Below, piece after piece: positions 37,260-50,409 of a stretch of DNA of 64,000 bases. Each line of letters begins with the position of its first letter. The first letter of the stretch is position 1. This DNA comes from Thuidium tamariscinum (taxonomy: Eukaryota > Streptophyta > Bryopsida > Hypnales > Thuidiaceae), in contig OX344752.2 of NCBI GenBank assembly GCA_947034885.2, positions 3,100,001 to 3,164,000 of the forward strand, given 5' to 3'. The translations under genes were made by a program, and so were the position numbers. Under the pieces are notes generated by a model that did no database searches, had not been told where the DNA came from, and saw only the letters and a program-made list of their open reading frames with translations.

Positions 37260-40015
37260 GGATGTTTATGCCTCCATTCTATGTTTTGTAATTTAAGAGT
37301 ATACTACTTCAAAAATAAATAAAATATTATTTTGATTGGAAAATTAAAATTCTACTAGTGATTGACTTATGAAATAAGTGAACACCTTTGAAGAATATAT
37401 AAACCTATTGGGATTGGCCCCGAGATAGTCAAATTGAAAATTAGGGTGGTAATAGGCTTGTCTACCTTAACCCTATAAGGATGGAGTGGTCAGGACATTT
37501 TTTTTAAGATATTGCATTAATCATTTACTTCAAAATACCCAAGTACATTAATTGGAAATCAAACTAGTATGCAAGCCCTCTCCTTTCTACACAAATTCTA
37601 AAAAATGAACATATGCTCTTTTGTCTTACATGGAAGGATTTTCTATGATCTATGATTGGACAATAAACAATTTCAATAATGTTTTAATCCTGCAAAAAGA
37701 CTAAAGCCTTTTTTATACTAAAAAAACACTCAAAACTGCCATATCTATAGCAATGAGTAAAAAAATTGAAAATGATTTTTCTTAAAATGTAGCCATGAGA
37801 ACTTACACTTGACTAGTATTAAAATATGTGGAAAAAAGTTTGGACATTTTGATTGCAGAGATTGCTAGATATATGCATTTACAATGTAAAAAAAAGTTTC
37901 TAGGACATTGTGGGACTAGACTATTTGACTTTGAACCTTCTTAACTTTAATTCTTTGCACTATAGAGTTTTGAGCTTTATATATTTATAATGGGAAATTT
38001 AGTTGAGAATCTTGGAAAAAAAATGAACTCAATAGAACTTAAGTTTCATTCTTTGAACAATTGTGAAGTAGATTTAGGTATGAGATAGAAAGAAAATTTA
38101 AAATTTAAATATCTCTAAGATGGAATTAAAATGCACTAATTCCAATGGCAAGATTATTCTAGAGAGAAAATTAAACCATATAGAACCTAGTTGTTTGAAA
38201 ATTTATAAAAAATTGCATTTAGAAATGAATCCTACAACTTATTTTTTCAAAAAGATGTAGCTTACATTGCTCAAAAAAAAGATTGTGCCTAATTTTCACA
38301 CAACTTATTCAAATGAAATGAATCAAAGCATTCCATGTAGACAAAAATATAATCTATTAGAATTTTTTTTTCAAAATTTCAAAAAAGATTTTGCTGCCTT
38401 GTCTCCCTTGTTTTGAACTTATTTGGATATAACTTTTATTCCCAAGCACCAATTTGCAAAAAAATAATTACATTCTCACAAAGCTATTTAGTTTTTCTAT
38501 CTTCAGAAAATTTTCAAAAATTATGATATAAATTCACATTGTGTGTATGTGCTTGAAATTCCATTTGAACACCATGTACACAATGGTCCTTTAGGGATTA
38601 GAGTCTAAATTTAGTCACTTTGTTTTCTACCATTTAAGTTGAAATAGCCTATGATAGGTATGATAATTGATTTGTTTTGTTGGCATTGTTGAACTTTTAA
38701 ATTTTTTTCTCATATAATGACAAATGTAAGAAACAAAGAAAGGAATCGAATTAATTTTTCTAGAAAAAGTATGACTTTATTTTGAATTATTAGTGTATTG
38801 CCCAACTAGACCAAAAGAGTCTCTAGAATACCACAAAACCAACAGAAGTGTGCCCTTAATGGTCATCTTATCCACCTAGGATAGCGACAATATTTTCAAA
38901 TATTGCCAAAACATCAAAGCCCCAAATAATCATTTACTTTGATGAATTTACATTCAAAAAGTAGTTCCTATTGCACTCACTAATCTCCATTACTATCATT
39001 CGAGACATTGATTGTAGCTACTAACTTGATCTAATGTAGCCCAAATCTCACATTCATTAGAAAATCATGGATTGATTCAAGACTTTAATCCTAAAAAGAC
39101 ATCATGGACACTAAGAGTCTTGTAGATGACAAAGATTCCTTCTATGCAAGACAAAAGGGGGGATGTTCATCCTTGGAATTTTTGTGAAAACAAAGGTTTT
39201 GCAATTTGCATGTATAGTTGTTTGACTTCCAATGTATTTTTTTTAACAAGTGATTCAAATAGTACTCAAAAAGGTTGATTTCCACAATGACTAGTCCATC
39301 CTTTTAGATTAATCCTTTGTAATGCTATTGCAAATACTAAGTGTCCATTTAGACTCTTAGATGACTTCACCTAAAACTTTAGTAAGAGAAATAATATTCT
39401 TTCATTGAATTTTTCAAAAATTGCTTGAGTACATTTTCAATGAATAGTATTATAAATTCCCTCATTAAAGTATAGCTCACTTTTCTAAGGGGAATATGCT
39501 TAATCTTCATTTGAATCACCCTTGTAATTTATTTTAGCCACCTCTTGTTGATGTGAATATTAGCTATGCAAAGAATGAAATGAAGGCTTATTACATATGG
39601 CTTCTATTCCAAATAGAAAAATTTGAAAGAATTTGAAAACTTTAATATTTTATAGCAAAATGACCTTTGATCTGTAATTATGGTTTGTTGATTTTTTGGA
39701 TTTAGCATTATACTATAAGTTTGGTTTTATCATTATATTATGCACTATAATATACATATGTGGTGAAACTTTTACATTTTTTGACTATATTTTGTATTTG
39801 ATATGAATTTCTTTCATTTTTTTCTTTAAGAAAATTCATTGTAACTTCAAATTTTTTCTCCGAAAAATTTGAAAATTTTATAACTTGCATACGTAGGAAT
39901 TTGTCTTTGAAAACTAAACATAAAATTTCTCTCATAGCTTGGTTTACCTTAGTATCCATTCACTACAAAACAAATTTGCAAGTCCTATTCATTTTCTTGA
40001 TTTCCATGCACCCAT
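37260..40015. other. AT-rich intergenic repeat DNA
   Basis: No gene. The segment 39680-39960 carries the interior motif set of the TTAACCCC-ended family (TGTATTTGATATGAATTT followed by AAATTCATTGTAACTTCAAA). Confidence 0.45.
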
Positions 40016-40278
40016 TTGAGTTATTTGTAAAGTCCCCCCTACTTTGGAGATGACTTTTTTTGAAGTTGAGAAGGCAATTTTAGTTGAAGTGTCAAACTTT
40101 TTTGCAAGATACTTATGTCACATGACTTCAAAAGTGGGGACCAAACTTTTTTAGGCACCATTTTGATGGAAAAATAAGTTTCATATCCACTTTTATTTTG
40201 ACTTTTTTAACTCAACCGTCTTTTTCACAAAACTCATGGGTTTAAACCCCGGTTTAGGGTTCTTTACAAATAACTCAA
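40016..40278. mobile_element. MITE family B, copy 1
   Basis: A 263-bp unit with perfect terminal inverted repeats TTGAGTTATTTGTAAAG and its complement. A second copy of exactly the same length lies at 47944-48206 with only scattered differences. Non-coding. Confidence 0.85.
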
Positions 40279-42092
40279 TTGTATAAATATAATATTTTAC
40301 TCCCAAATAAGTTAGGCAACAGTTCAAATTACTATAGTACGTGAAGAAGTTTAAATGAAGCCAATAAGTATTTAGTAGGCTCTCCAAAATTCAATTTGAT
40401 TGACCTAATAATAATCCAACTAAGAACATTATCCTATTTATTACATTACCATAGTGTAATTCAATTAAATTTGATACTATGGTAGAGGCCTAGGGCCTAG
40501 GGATCCATAACCAATAAAATAAGCATATTTGAACATGATTTGAGGTAGTGCAATGCAAAGAAAATATTATTAGAGGTATATTGATAGAAATGATGGAAAT
40601 TGTAAACAACTTGAAAATTTTATCTCTTGAATTGAAATTATTATTAATTTTGAAAAAAAAAATTGGACTTAACCTATGACTAACATCTAGAGTCATCCAA
40701 TATCAATAATTCAAAAACTACTTTCTTGCTAATTGCTTCTTACTTTCTTGCTCACTTATATATCATTGACTTATTGGCCCAAACCTTGAAAAAATACAAA
40801 AACACACATTCCAAAGAGAAAATGGAAATCTATTCCAACCTTAATTGGAAATAGTGTATTCTAACAATTGGTTCTAATCTAAATTATTATTTTTAGGGTT
40901 TTTGAGTTTATTAAGTGAAAAGTAAGAAATTATTCTCCTAATAAGGTCAAATACAAAAATTCTAACTTCCTAATAAAAAAGTTTTTAATCAATGAAGTTT
41001 TAGTGAATCAAACTTTCAACCATTGACAAATACTTTTAATCTTAATGAGCAGTTTAATTTCTTTATTAATCTAAAAATTCTAATTCCTATCAAAATTTTG
41101 AGATTCTTTTATTTGATGCCATTGGATGAAAATATCAATTTTCATCCAAATTTCAATTGAAGTTCATCCCATTTTAAATGTTTGAGTTTTATAGTAAGGT
41201 TTTAAGGCAAAAGCTAATTTTTAGTTTTCTAAGGCTATTTCCTAATTAACTAAGCAATCCTAATTTAAGACTTTGATCTAAGGATTAATTTGCTAACTAA
41301 GATTTTTTTTAATATAAAATCAAATAAAGCAAAGGTTGTTTAACATACCTCTCCTATGATAGACTTGATTGTACCGTCATCAAAAATCATCTTCTAAATT
41401 TGTTTGTTGTAAACTTCTCCCTTCATTTTGCTAAATCATCGCATATTCAAAATTAATCCTTGATTTTCAATGATATTTGTTTGGTACTATGTTTTGAATT
41501 CCAACTAGTAGTATTCAAGTTCTTTCAGTTTTGGAAGTAGTTTAAATAACTCCTAATTCTTTAGAATTATTTAAATAACCAAAAAAATTAAATTCTATCA
41601 AATCTAATCAAATCTAAAAATTGTTGATTATCTTGTAATTTCCTTAATTATTTTGGAAGTATTAGTTGGCAATTTGTTTTATCTTCTTGGCTTATTAGGC
41701 CTAATAAAACAAAATCATACTACAATCCAAACTCCCTAAATTCTTTCAATAATCTATTAAATAACTAATCAACAAAGAATTAGAAATAAAAGAATGTTAG
41801 TTTAATAGTTGGATTCTTTTGAAATGAATTGTTTAATCTTAAAATCCTTCACGTACAAAATTCATTTTTATTCTATTCTTCTCTAAGTCATTATCGTCTC
41901 TAATTGTCTTCTATTTGCATTTTGAATGCTTAAGTGAGAAGGAGTAGACTATTAGGAGAGAATACTCTAGCAAGAATGTTAGAGATGGAAATTTTGTTTT
42001 AAAAAATCAAAATGTTGTGGTAAGGCTTCAACTGTTGATCTTGATTTTGTTTTAAGATGAGTTTAATAAAGTTCAAATATACCTTTTATGGG
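40279..42092. other. AT-rich intergenic DNA
   Basis: No gene, RNA or bounded element recognised. It is probably old retroelement-derived sequence, judging from its similarity in style to the adjacent long repeats. Confidence 0.4.
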
Positions 42093-42616
42093 TGATTCTA
42101 ACTCCACCCTTAAGCTAAAACCTTTCATGCGGGTTCTAATGGCAAATTTGAATAAGAAACGTTAAGGTGATCAAAATAATCACCTTTTAAGCAATGAACA
42201 CTCAAATGATGTAATTTGTTCTTACAATAGTCTAAAAGATAACTAAATTTTGTAATAAATAGTATAGTTTAAGGGTCATTAGTCAACTAATCAAATGTTA
42301 AAGAATTATAGATTTTTATAAAAGTTTTCTAATCTTGTCTCTAGATTTTGTTTTTAGATTTCTAAAATGGTAAAATGAGTTGAATTTGAAAACTCCCTTC
42401 AAAAGTTATGGAAGGATGAAAAACAACCTCTAATAAGCCTTTATAACTACATATGTCATTTAAAAATAGCAAATTAAGTCAATTTTGTCCCAAATTTTAT
42501 CCCTGACCTTCTAATGATTTCTAGCCTTAGGTTTAATTTTATTGTCTATTTTGGATTAATCATGGAAAAGTTCATATAAATGGGTTCCAAACTTCATCTA
42601 ATATCATTTTACTCTA
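42093..42616 (-). repeat. Putative LTR, lower-coordinate copy
   Basis: It matches 48501-49027 almost end to end, diverged but colinear: TGATTCTAACTCCA at one end, AAAGTTCAT(C/A)(T/C)AAATG in the middle, ACTC(T/A)A at the other. Read on the minus strand the repeat starts TAGAGT/TGAGTG and ends GAATCA. No flanking target duplication was found. Confidence 0.5.
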
Positions 42617-43426
42617 AGATGTTATGGCGGACATCATTGTTGGCCTCTATAAGTTAAATAATGCTAATAGAGTCTTATATATAAACCTGTTGGAATTGGA
42701 GTCTTATATGCCCCTCTATAAGTTAAATAATACTAATGGAGTCTTGCATTAGGTTTGTGCAAATATTCTGATAGTGTTGTGTTGACTGTTTAGGATGGAG
42801 CTTATACAGATTAAGGTTATTTTACTTCCACTCTTTATTTGCCCTTAATTTTTAGGATTATATTTTCTTGAATATTATGACTAACACAACAATCCCCTTG
42901 AGTTTGCAGGGCATGGGACCAAAAAGGGCTAGTCATATTTTAGAATTGCGGTAATAGCAGCCATTTTAGAATTTGCACAGCTTGAAGCATATTGGTGTAG
43001 GTCACAGAGAAATCTTGTTCAAATTTGGAAAGAATATGATATGAACATAGACAATAATGAGGTGGCTCTCTGCCAATATACCCTTTTACTTCCAACCCTA
43101 AATTGCGTCCGCCTTCAAGCCTATGTTGATTGTTAGATGACGCAGAGCAGCCTTGGACCTATGGTTTGTTGGGCAGACCTTGCGCCTCTACTTTGGTGGT
43201 GAGCATAGATCTAAATTGTTTGCACCTTTGCTAGTTTGACCATTCAACCACTTGTCCACCACCTAATGCCACTCTAAGAAACTTATGTTTTAGGTGACGG
43301 ATTTTTGTTAACATCCAATGTAGCAAGATGTGTTTTTATGTCAATGATGATGTCCGCCATAACATCTTGATGTTATGACGAACATCATTGTTGACATACA
43401 AACACATGTTGCTACATTGGATGTTA

Positions 43427-45115
43427 CCCGGGGAGGACACTTCTCGTTTTTTAATAACCTACGTGCGGCGAAATATAGGGTACATTTAAATAATCTTAGA
43501 TAAAATTTATAAGAAATTTACATATAAATTAGGGGACATTAAAAGTGGCACGTCCTTTATAAATAATACAGGGAACCGGAAAATATGGTCCATTAGAATT
43601 TAGATAGATATAAATTAGGGGCAAAAGAATGGGATACTAGGAAAAAAATTTAGTAGGTTCAATTAATATTTATAGCACTAGTCAAATACAGCTCAAGATA
43701 TAGGTACTATAGTGTATCTACAGCTCATCAGGTATTGTGGTATATCTATAGCTCATCTACCGCATATCTTTAACCCCTAAGTGCCGGCAGAGCCATTTTG
43801 TGGCTTTCGGATGACTTCTCTGAGCCACCAGAAGGTTTGAATAGTAGTTTTTTCATCCAATTTTTTTTCAATGACCTTTCATGTTGAGTTACAAAGAGTG
43901 TCCAATTGAATTCTTAGTGTAATTGATGTTTTTTTGCATGTAGTTGAGAAGTAATTAAGAAAAACGGATGGCAAAATTTGTCATTTTAGTGTATTCTGAG
44001 AAATTGAGTAAATCTGAAATTTCTCCTTAAAAACGACATTTTCTGAATTTGAGCCCAACTACTGAAATGGAGGTCCTCTACTCTAGTTTCTTCTCCAATT
44101 CAAATTTTGGAAAAATTCGTAAAATTGAATATTTTATTGCAGTTTGAACTTTGGTTGTATTTTTAATGTCCATTGCATTCTAATTATAGATGTATACGGC
44201 AAATTAGTTTACACCATGATGATCTCCACTGTATTTTTCACACATGGTGAAATTTTCATATTTTTTGAGATTATTTTCTATTTTCTATGATTTTTTCTTC
44301 AAATTTTCTTCAAAAAAATTCAGAAAATATAATTTTCCTCAAAAAAATCTAAAATTTCTGTGAAGTACAGAGGACATGCAGTTTCATCTCTGAAAAATAA
44401 AAATAAAAATTTCCATACACATCTGGTTACAAAATGGTAACAAACTGAGTGACAGACAGTGCAACTTGAAACCAGTGGTCGTAGGCACGGCTTTTCAGGG
44501 TTAAGTCATATCTTTAAGTCATATCTAACTCCATTGATGTTTGCAATCTAGTTGGGTGCAGGAGTTTGTGCTATGAACAACCTCTCTGAAGTTTGGGTAG
44601 CACCATGTCATAGAGCTTGATTTTGTTTTTTCACATGTGATGGAGGGCATTAGAACGGCATATTTTTGATGTAATTTTTTTATATGAGGCATATATTTGT
44701 GGTCATAGTTCACAAATGAGCTTCATGTCTGTGTTTTTAAATACATTTTTGTCCCTAAAATCTCTTCAATACTTTTTCAACCCTAATGTCTTGCTTTTCA
44801 TGCATGTATTTGTGTTGTATTTGTATTCATGCATTGTTATAATTTGAATCTTTTTTTCTATAAGGTATTTGTTAGTCACTTGTATTCTCATTATTTTTTT
44901 TGTTAGTTTTTTTCCTTACAAAGAAAATAGCCTCTAATATATTCCTTTGGCCTACATATTATAAGTAATGATAGATATGATAATATGGATAATTTTTTTG
45001 CTTTATGTAATAATAGGGGTCCTTTAAATGCTTTCTAGGAGGTAAATAGCCCCCCAAAAAATACCCCACCACCGCACGTGGATCCCCCAAATACACAAAA
45101 AGTGTCCTCTCCGAG
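43427..45115. mobile_element. hAT-like non-autonomous element, copy 2 of the GGACACTT family
   Basis: The left end CCCGGGGAGGACACTTCTCG and right end AGTGTCCTCTCCGAG are imperfect inverted repeats. An exact 8-bp duplication GGATGTTA flanks it (43419-43426 and 45116-45123), and joining the flanks restores the palindromic MITE arm, so the insertion is proven within the sequence. Eight-bp duplications are typical of hAT elements. It is homologous to 57-1675, with no transposase frame. The repeat 43770-44504 is nested inside it. Confidence 0.85.
43770..44504. repeat. TTAACCCC-ended repeat, copy 2 (nested)
   Basis: It starts TTAACCCCTAAGTGCCGG and ends GGCACGGCTTTTCAGGGTTAA-type sequence, an imperfect inverted pair. 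The right part (GAGGACATGCAGTTTCATCT, ATCTGGTTACAAAATGG) matches 50560-50750, showing it belongs to a dispersed family. The copy at 57-1675 has no obvious equivalent insertion. Confidence 0.55.
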
Positions 45116-45935
45116 GGATGTTAACAAAAATCCGTCACCTAAAACATAAGTTTCTTAGAGTATGCATCTACTACGTTTGCTTTATCCAGATGTTCGAACA
45201 ACCAAAATATTAGATTTTAGACATGATTTCTACCAAGATGTGCCAATTTGTGAACCCTACCATATAATCATCTATGTTTACAAGCATAGCCTTTAGGTGA
45301 AGAACTTTGATAGTGGCATTAATTTATACAAAACGAGTGAAAATATAACATTGACACCTATTCATTGACTTTCACTAGAGAGAGACTAGAACTCAAAACA
45401 ACATTTGTGTTCTCTAACTTCACGACAAGTGTGGCAAACAAATCATGACACTTATCGTAGTATTATATGAAAGGATTTTAAAGCATTTCCACTAGCCACA
45501 AATGAAGCATCTTTAGATTCTTGGCTCTTGTCATTCCCTTCATTACGCTCAAAGAAACATTCTCTAGGAAATTCATTTCCCACTAAAAAGATTAGCCTAT
45601 AAACACTTGGATATGTAAAAGCTTCAACATCTACAACATTGGTATGAGGTAATGCTTTCATTCAATCATGACTTTGCACTAGACATAATAGCCAATACTT
45701 CAAAACATATGAGTAGGCATATTGTTCATTCCAAAAGGGAACTTTTTCATAACATCGGCTACCAAATCCATAAAGTACGCAATTGTGCCAAGTAAATGAT
45801 TTCTCTTAATGATGGCTTCAGATATGAATAAGTTATCATCCTTGCAATACAAAAAATAAGACAAGTCTAGCGATGAGATTATTCAATACTCCAAATGCAT
45901 ATAAAGGTTGACAAATTGACACGTTTTGGGTGAAA

Positions 45936-46720
45936 TCACGTCCCAAATCTAGACATTCGAATGCAGTTGACATTTGAATGTTGGATGGGTAGTTGGACAT
46001 CCAGAAGTAAGAGTATCAAATAGGCGGTTGGACGGCTGGACAAGTGAGTGGAAGGGTGGGCAGAAGAATGGGTAGGGTGTATAAGGCATAAAAGATAAAA
46101 TAAATAATTTAGATGAAGTGGCCCCTTTTCTTCATGACCAATTGAAGAACCGTTTTGATATGCCACTAGGTTGGCTACTTGTTGGTGATGAACTAGAATA
46201 AATGCATTTATAGGTTTTCCTACTTTTCTTACCATTTGTTCATTTTTCTTGTTAATCTTTTTGACTTTCAAGGCAGCTTCAATTGCATCTTTCAAAGTTA
46301 TGGGCCGTTGAAAGAGAATATCTCAAATTGTCAAAGCAGAATCAATGCCTTAGATAAAATAATGAAGGATGCATCTATCGTTGAGAAGATTCCCTATAAA
46401 ACATAAATGTACCATTTGAAAATTGTTGCACATATGCAGTAATGTCCTTTGTGGCTTTTTGTTGTAACTCGTAAGTTATTCAAAGATGTCATGGGTTTGT
46501 TGTTGGTTGATTTCTAGCCTAAAGTACCGTAAAAAGGCTACTTGTAATTGTAACCACATGGTAAAGAACCCCTGCATGTGATCTATACGACAAATATGCA
46601 ATTCCCATCAATTTATTGGAAAACTAGATTAAATAATAGTCATGGCCAAAAACCAAGTTAGAGATAAGAATTTCCTCAAATTTTTCCATGTGGGCGGCTA
46701 AATCATCATCTTATGAGCCT
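45936..46720 (-). pseudogene. Decayed retrotransposon gag remnant
   Basis: Minus-strand translation, broken by stops and frame changes, gives gag-like peptides in the usual order: DDDLAAHMEKFEEILISN, VLYHVVTITSSLF, ITAYVQQFSNGTFMFY, then RPITLKDAIEAALKV and KINKKNEQMV. The last lies in the open frame 45936-46295. This is the alpha-helical gag order of plant Ty3-type elements. Not functional. Confidence 0.5.
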
Positions 46721-47943
46721 AAGAATTGAAGTAAATGGTGAGGAATGGATATTTTCTTAACCCTTGTGGAACTATAACATGTAAATTCTTTAGAAGCATC
46801 ATTAGATCGATAATTGGCACTCATAGGTCCTTTGCCCTGTCTCCTTCATATACTAAAGGCCAAGGAGGGTCTACAGAGTTAACATCCATTGTTGTAACTA
46901 GTGGAGGAAGTTTGACTTCTTCTATTAGTCATGAAGATCGGTTATGTGGTGTTGAACTAGTTGTTGTTGTTGTTTGTAATTGTAGTATGCGACATGATTT
47001 AAGCGTGTTGGATTTTGGTGGCATTTAAGACATATGAAAGTCTTAATTTGCACAAATCCAATTCAATCATATAATATTATAAACATACACACCAATTTTC
47101 ACCAATTCTCATCAATTCTATAGTACTGTAAATTAGTAGAGCTAGCTATTTTACTCTTGTGGTGTGAAAATGACCTTTTGTGCACAAACCAAGGTATTGA
47201 CTATCTCTAAGGTCGTTGGCCGAACCTCAAAAAAGTATAGAACCTAGTCTTCCTTGATACGCTTGATGTCTATTTGATGCTCCTCTTAAGTGTCTTTGTT
47301 GTTGAAGAAGGTTACATTTTCAAGATGATTGATGTAGGTCTCCAAGCTCCGGCTCAAATATTCATAAAAGAGGGGGTGGAATGCAAGTTAGTGCACGTAC
47401 GCACCTCTTAGTGTAGTATACAAAGAAACTCTATAGTCCTCTGTATCCTAGCATGCTTTACAAACTACACTATATTCTGCAATTTATAGTAGCTAGTACT
47501 TTGGTCCAAGATCCTCTAATACTAGATGGATAGAGATGCCTTGACATTAATTCCAGCTCAAATACTCATCTCCAAGGTGATCATTGTGAAATGTTCAAAG
47601 GTCCCTCCATTCGATGTAGGGATTGTCATAAAATCGTATCGGATTGCAAATGGGCGTGTCGAAGTAATAAAGCCCTTCAACCTCAACAACAAAAAGGCTT
47701 GGATAGTAGACCTCCAAATGGGGAAGAAGTGGAAGTGGTTGAAGAGTAGTGTAGGTTGGATCCAACCTCTAAACACTATCAAGTAAAGGCCTTTTGGAAA
47801 TTCCAAATAGCCAAAACCAACCTCCAATAGAGTAGAAGGCAACGATGAATCTCCTCCTTGTCTACCCAAAATAATCTAGAAGCCACCACTTGTAGGATAA
47901 ATGGTGTATAAGCATTTGGGTCATTCAAGTATTTGTGAGCCAA
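46721..47943. other. Interior of the LTR element, unassigned
   Basis: Expected leader region between the LTR at 48501 and the gag relic on the minus strand. Short frames on both strands show no domain. Confidence 0.35.
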
Positions 47944-48206
47944 TTGAGTTATTTGTAAAGTCCCCCTCACTTTGGGCATGACTTTTTTTGAAGTTGAGAA
48001 GGCAATTATAGTTGAAGCGTCAAACTCTTTTGCAAGATACTTATGTCACACGACTTCAAAAGTGGGGACCAAACTTTTTTAGGCACCATTTTGATGGAAA
48101 AATAAGTTTCATACCCACTTTTATTTTGACTTTTTTAACTCAACCAACTTTTTTACAAAACTCATGGTTTAAAACCCAGTTTAGGGTACTTTACAAAAAA
48201 ACTCAA
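47944..48206. mobile_element. MITE family B, copy 2
   Basis: 263 bp, TTGAGTTATTTGTAAAG at the left and CTTTACAAAAAAACTCAA at the right. It is colinear with 40016-40278. It lies inside the LTR element, so it inserted after it. Confidence 0.85.
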
Positions 48207-48500
48207 ATAGGCTCTAAAGTTTGAACAATATCCCAAACATTGTTTGTCGTAAAAGAAGAGTCTCTACAGACAAAGACTTGCCCTCCTCTTGACTAGTATG
48301 AGTCTCTTCTCATATCTAGTAAGTCTTAGTCGACCAATCTTGCCTCGTCAACTGCTAGATGTCAAATGATGTCAGAGAAGTTATTGAGCTCTAAATAATT
48401 ACAAAATAAATGAAGAATTAAATTCCTATAGATTCCCTAGTAAGTTTAGACTCTTACAAAATACTTCCTAGACTCCTAGCAGATGCACCAATAATATAGG

Positions 48501-49027
48501 TGATTCTAACTCCATCCTTGAATTAGAACCTTTATAACACACAGGTTCTTATAGCAATTTTCAGTAAAAAATTTTAAAGTGATCAAAATAAGCATCTTCT
48601 ATACAATGGACACTCAAATGATTTAATTTATTCCTACTAAAGTCTTAAAAATTACTAAAGATTGTCACAAGTTTGTCCATTTATGGATTTTGGTTAATTA
48701 ATCAAGTTTTAGGGTTTTACAAATTTTAATCAATTTTTTTTCTAATCTTCTCTTTAAAATTTGTTTCAAGGATTCTAAAATAGTAAATAAGATAAAATTT
48801 GAAAATTTCCTTCAAAATTTATTGAAGGATGAAAATTAACCCCTAATAAGCCTTAAAAACTTCATCTATTGATTAAAATTGGCAAATTAAGTCAATTTTG
48901 TTTCAAATGTTATCCTTGACCTTTTGATGACTTAAAATTCTAATATTGATTTATTGTCTATCCTTGGTTATTTTTGGAAAAGTTCATCCAAATGATTTTC
49001 AAAATTCATCTAGTCATATTTCACTCA
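48501..49027 (-). repeat. Putative LTR, higher-coordinate copy
   Basis: Partner of 42093-42616. On the minus strand this would be the 5' LTR. Many substitutions and small indels separate the two, indicating an old insertion. Confidence 0.5.
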
Positions 49028-49825
49028 AAAATAAATGATTTTTAGAATGAAAAATGATTTTGGAATCCTATTTAGATTCTTTAAAAGATTACTAAGTAGA
49101 ATATCCTTAAGTTATTTTTCAAAGATTTCTAGTTAATAGGTTGTTTAAAATCTAACCTATTGATTGTTGATGGGGTGCCAATTAGTAATGGGTACCTCTA
49201 CAATATAGTTGGATAATGTAGGTTGGATAAATAGCATCTCTTTTGCATTTTTTTTAGGGGATTTTATCCATGCATTTTTCACCAACCATAGTTTTTGCAA
49301 AGATAACTTGCAGAGACTTAAAGCACCAAAATTTGACATATACTTGTCTAAATGAAAGATGAAAGGACTCAAATTCCTCATTACTATAGTAGACTATCAT
49401 CGCCATTGAATTGGATTGTGGGTTCAATTCTTGCATATGAAATTGGCTATAGTATACATAGAAAATATAATAAGAATTTTATATATAGGTGTTTATGATT
49501 ATACATTCCTTTTTCTTGTTGAAATTTTAACCTTATAGCAAGATGAAATGATTTTAGTTTTAAAGGTAAAAAATGATCATTCTATTAACTTACAATAAAT
49601 GCTAAAATGTAATGAGCTTGATCCAACATTGATTCAAGTCATTAACCCTCAAACAACATTTTGGGTGTTTCTAATCCTTTGGATGACAATATCTAAGTTT
49701 TTAGAATGGAAAACAAACATTTTTTCATCCAATTTTTTTAGAGAAGTTGCTTCAATATATTTTAAGTGAATAAAATTGAAAATTCCTTCATCATGGTATT
49801 ATTCAATTTTTTAAAAAAAAAATGC
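49028..49825. other. AT-rich intergenic DNA
   Basis: No gene or bounded element seen. Confidence 0.4.
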
Positions 49826-50409
49826 TTAACCCCTAAGTGTCCAAATTCATCTCCAAAAATGACGGTTTCAAAAAAATCATCATAAAGTACTATTTGGAAG
49901 AATATTTTGGTATTGAGATGCAAACGAAAAATGAAGGATTTGAATCCTAGATTCTATCTATATGGCTTAATTCACCAATGCTATCACCAATATTTTTCTA
50001 TAAATGTTGAAAGAAAAATTTCAAAATTCATTCAAAATTCGATTACAAAGAAAATATTTTCATTTTTGAGTAAATTTGTTGAAATGGTTTTGAAATGAGG
50101 TTTTCTTGACATGGTGATTTTTTGGAATTTTTGTGTTCTTTGATTATATGACCTCATTTTTGCAACTCCAACTTTGAACTAAAGTCAATGCAATTTTGGC
50201 TTGGTCAACCACTTGACATACTTCCACATTTGTAATTTGAAAAAAATATCTACTCTAGTAACAACAAATCCAACCCTTGGATAGGACAACAACTTCATAA
50301 TGTATTCCTAAAAATTAGGATGACTTCCATCTAAGTTGTAATGAAAAGAAATCTCACATTCAATGTATACATCGTCCAGAAAATGGACATTGGAACGCTT
50401 AGGGATTAA
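49826..50409. repeat. TTAACCCC-ended repeat, copy 3
   Basis: It starts TTAACCCCTAAGTGTCCA and ends TGGAACGCTTAGGGATTAA, an imperfect inverted pair over about 20 bp. Homologous right-end sequence continues in 50410-50750, so two overlapping or abutting copies are likely. Confidence 0.5.

Larger units (their letters stand above)
43271..45161. mobile_element. Palindromic MITE split by a later insertion
   Basis: The ends ACTCTAAGAAACTTATGTTT (43271) and its complement (ending 45161) are inverted repeats. With 43427-45123 removed, the remaining ~194 bp is one long foldback centred near 43366, containing AACATCCAATGTAGCAAGAT and its inverse. A related fragment occurs at 42617-42645 (GATGTTATGGCGGACATCAT). 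Confidence 0.8.
42093..49027 (-). mobile_element. Decayed LTR retroelement with nested insertions
   Basis: Two colinear repeats of about 525 bp bracket 5.9 kb that contains a minus-strand gag-like relic (45936-46720), so the element is read on the minus strand. A palindromic MITE and an hAT-like element lie inside it. No intact pol, primer-binding site or polypurine tract could be identified. The pairing as LTRs is an inference; the repeats could instead be two independent copies of a dispersed repeat. Confidence 0.45.

Noticed and set aside
47940-48210. Coding frame of 70 codons at 48012-48224
   Set aside because: It lies within MITE family B and is shared in part with the other copy, so it is not a gene.
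49420-49436. tRNA-like GGTTCAATTC
   Set aside because: No matching acceptor stem, D-arm or anticodon arm could be built around it.
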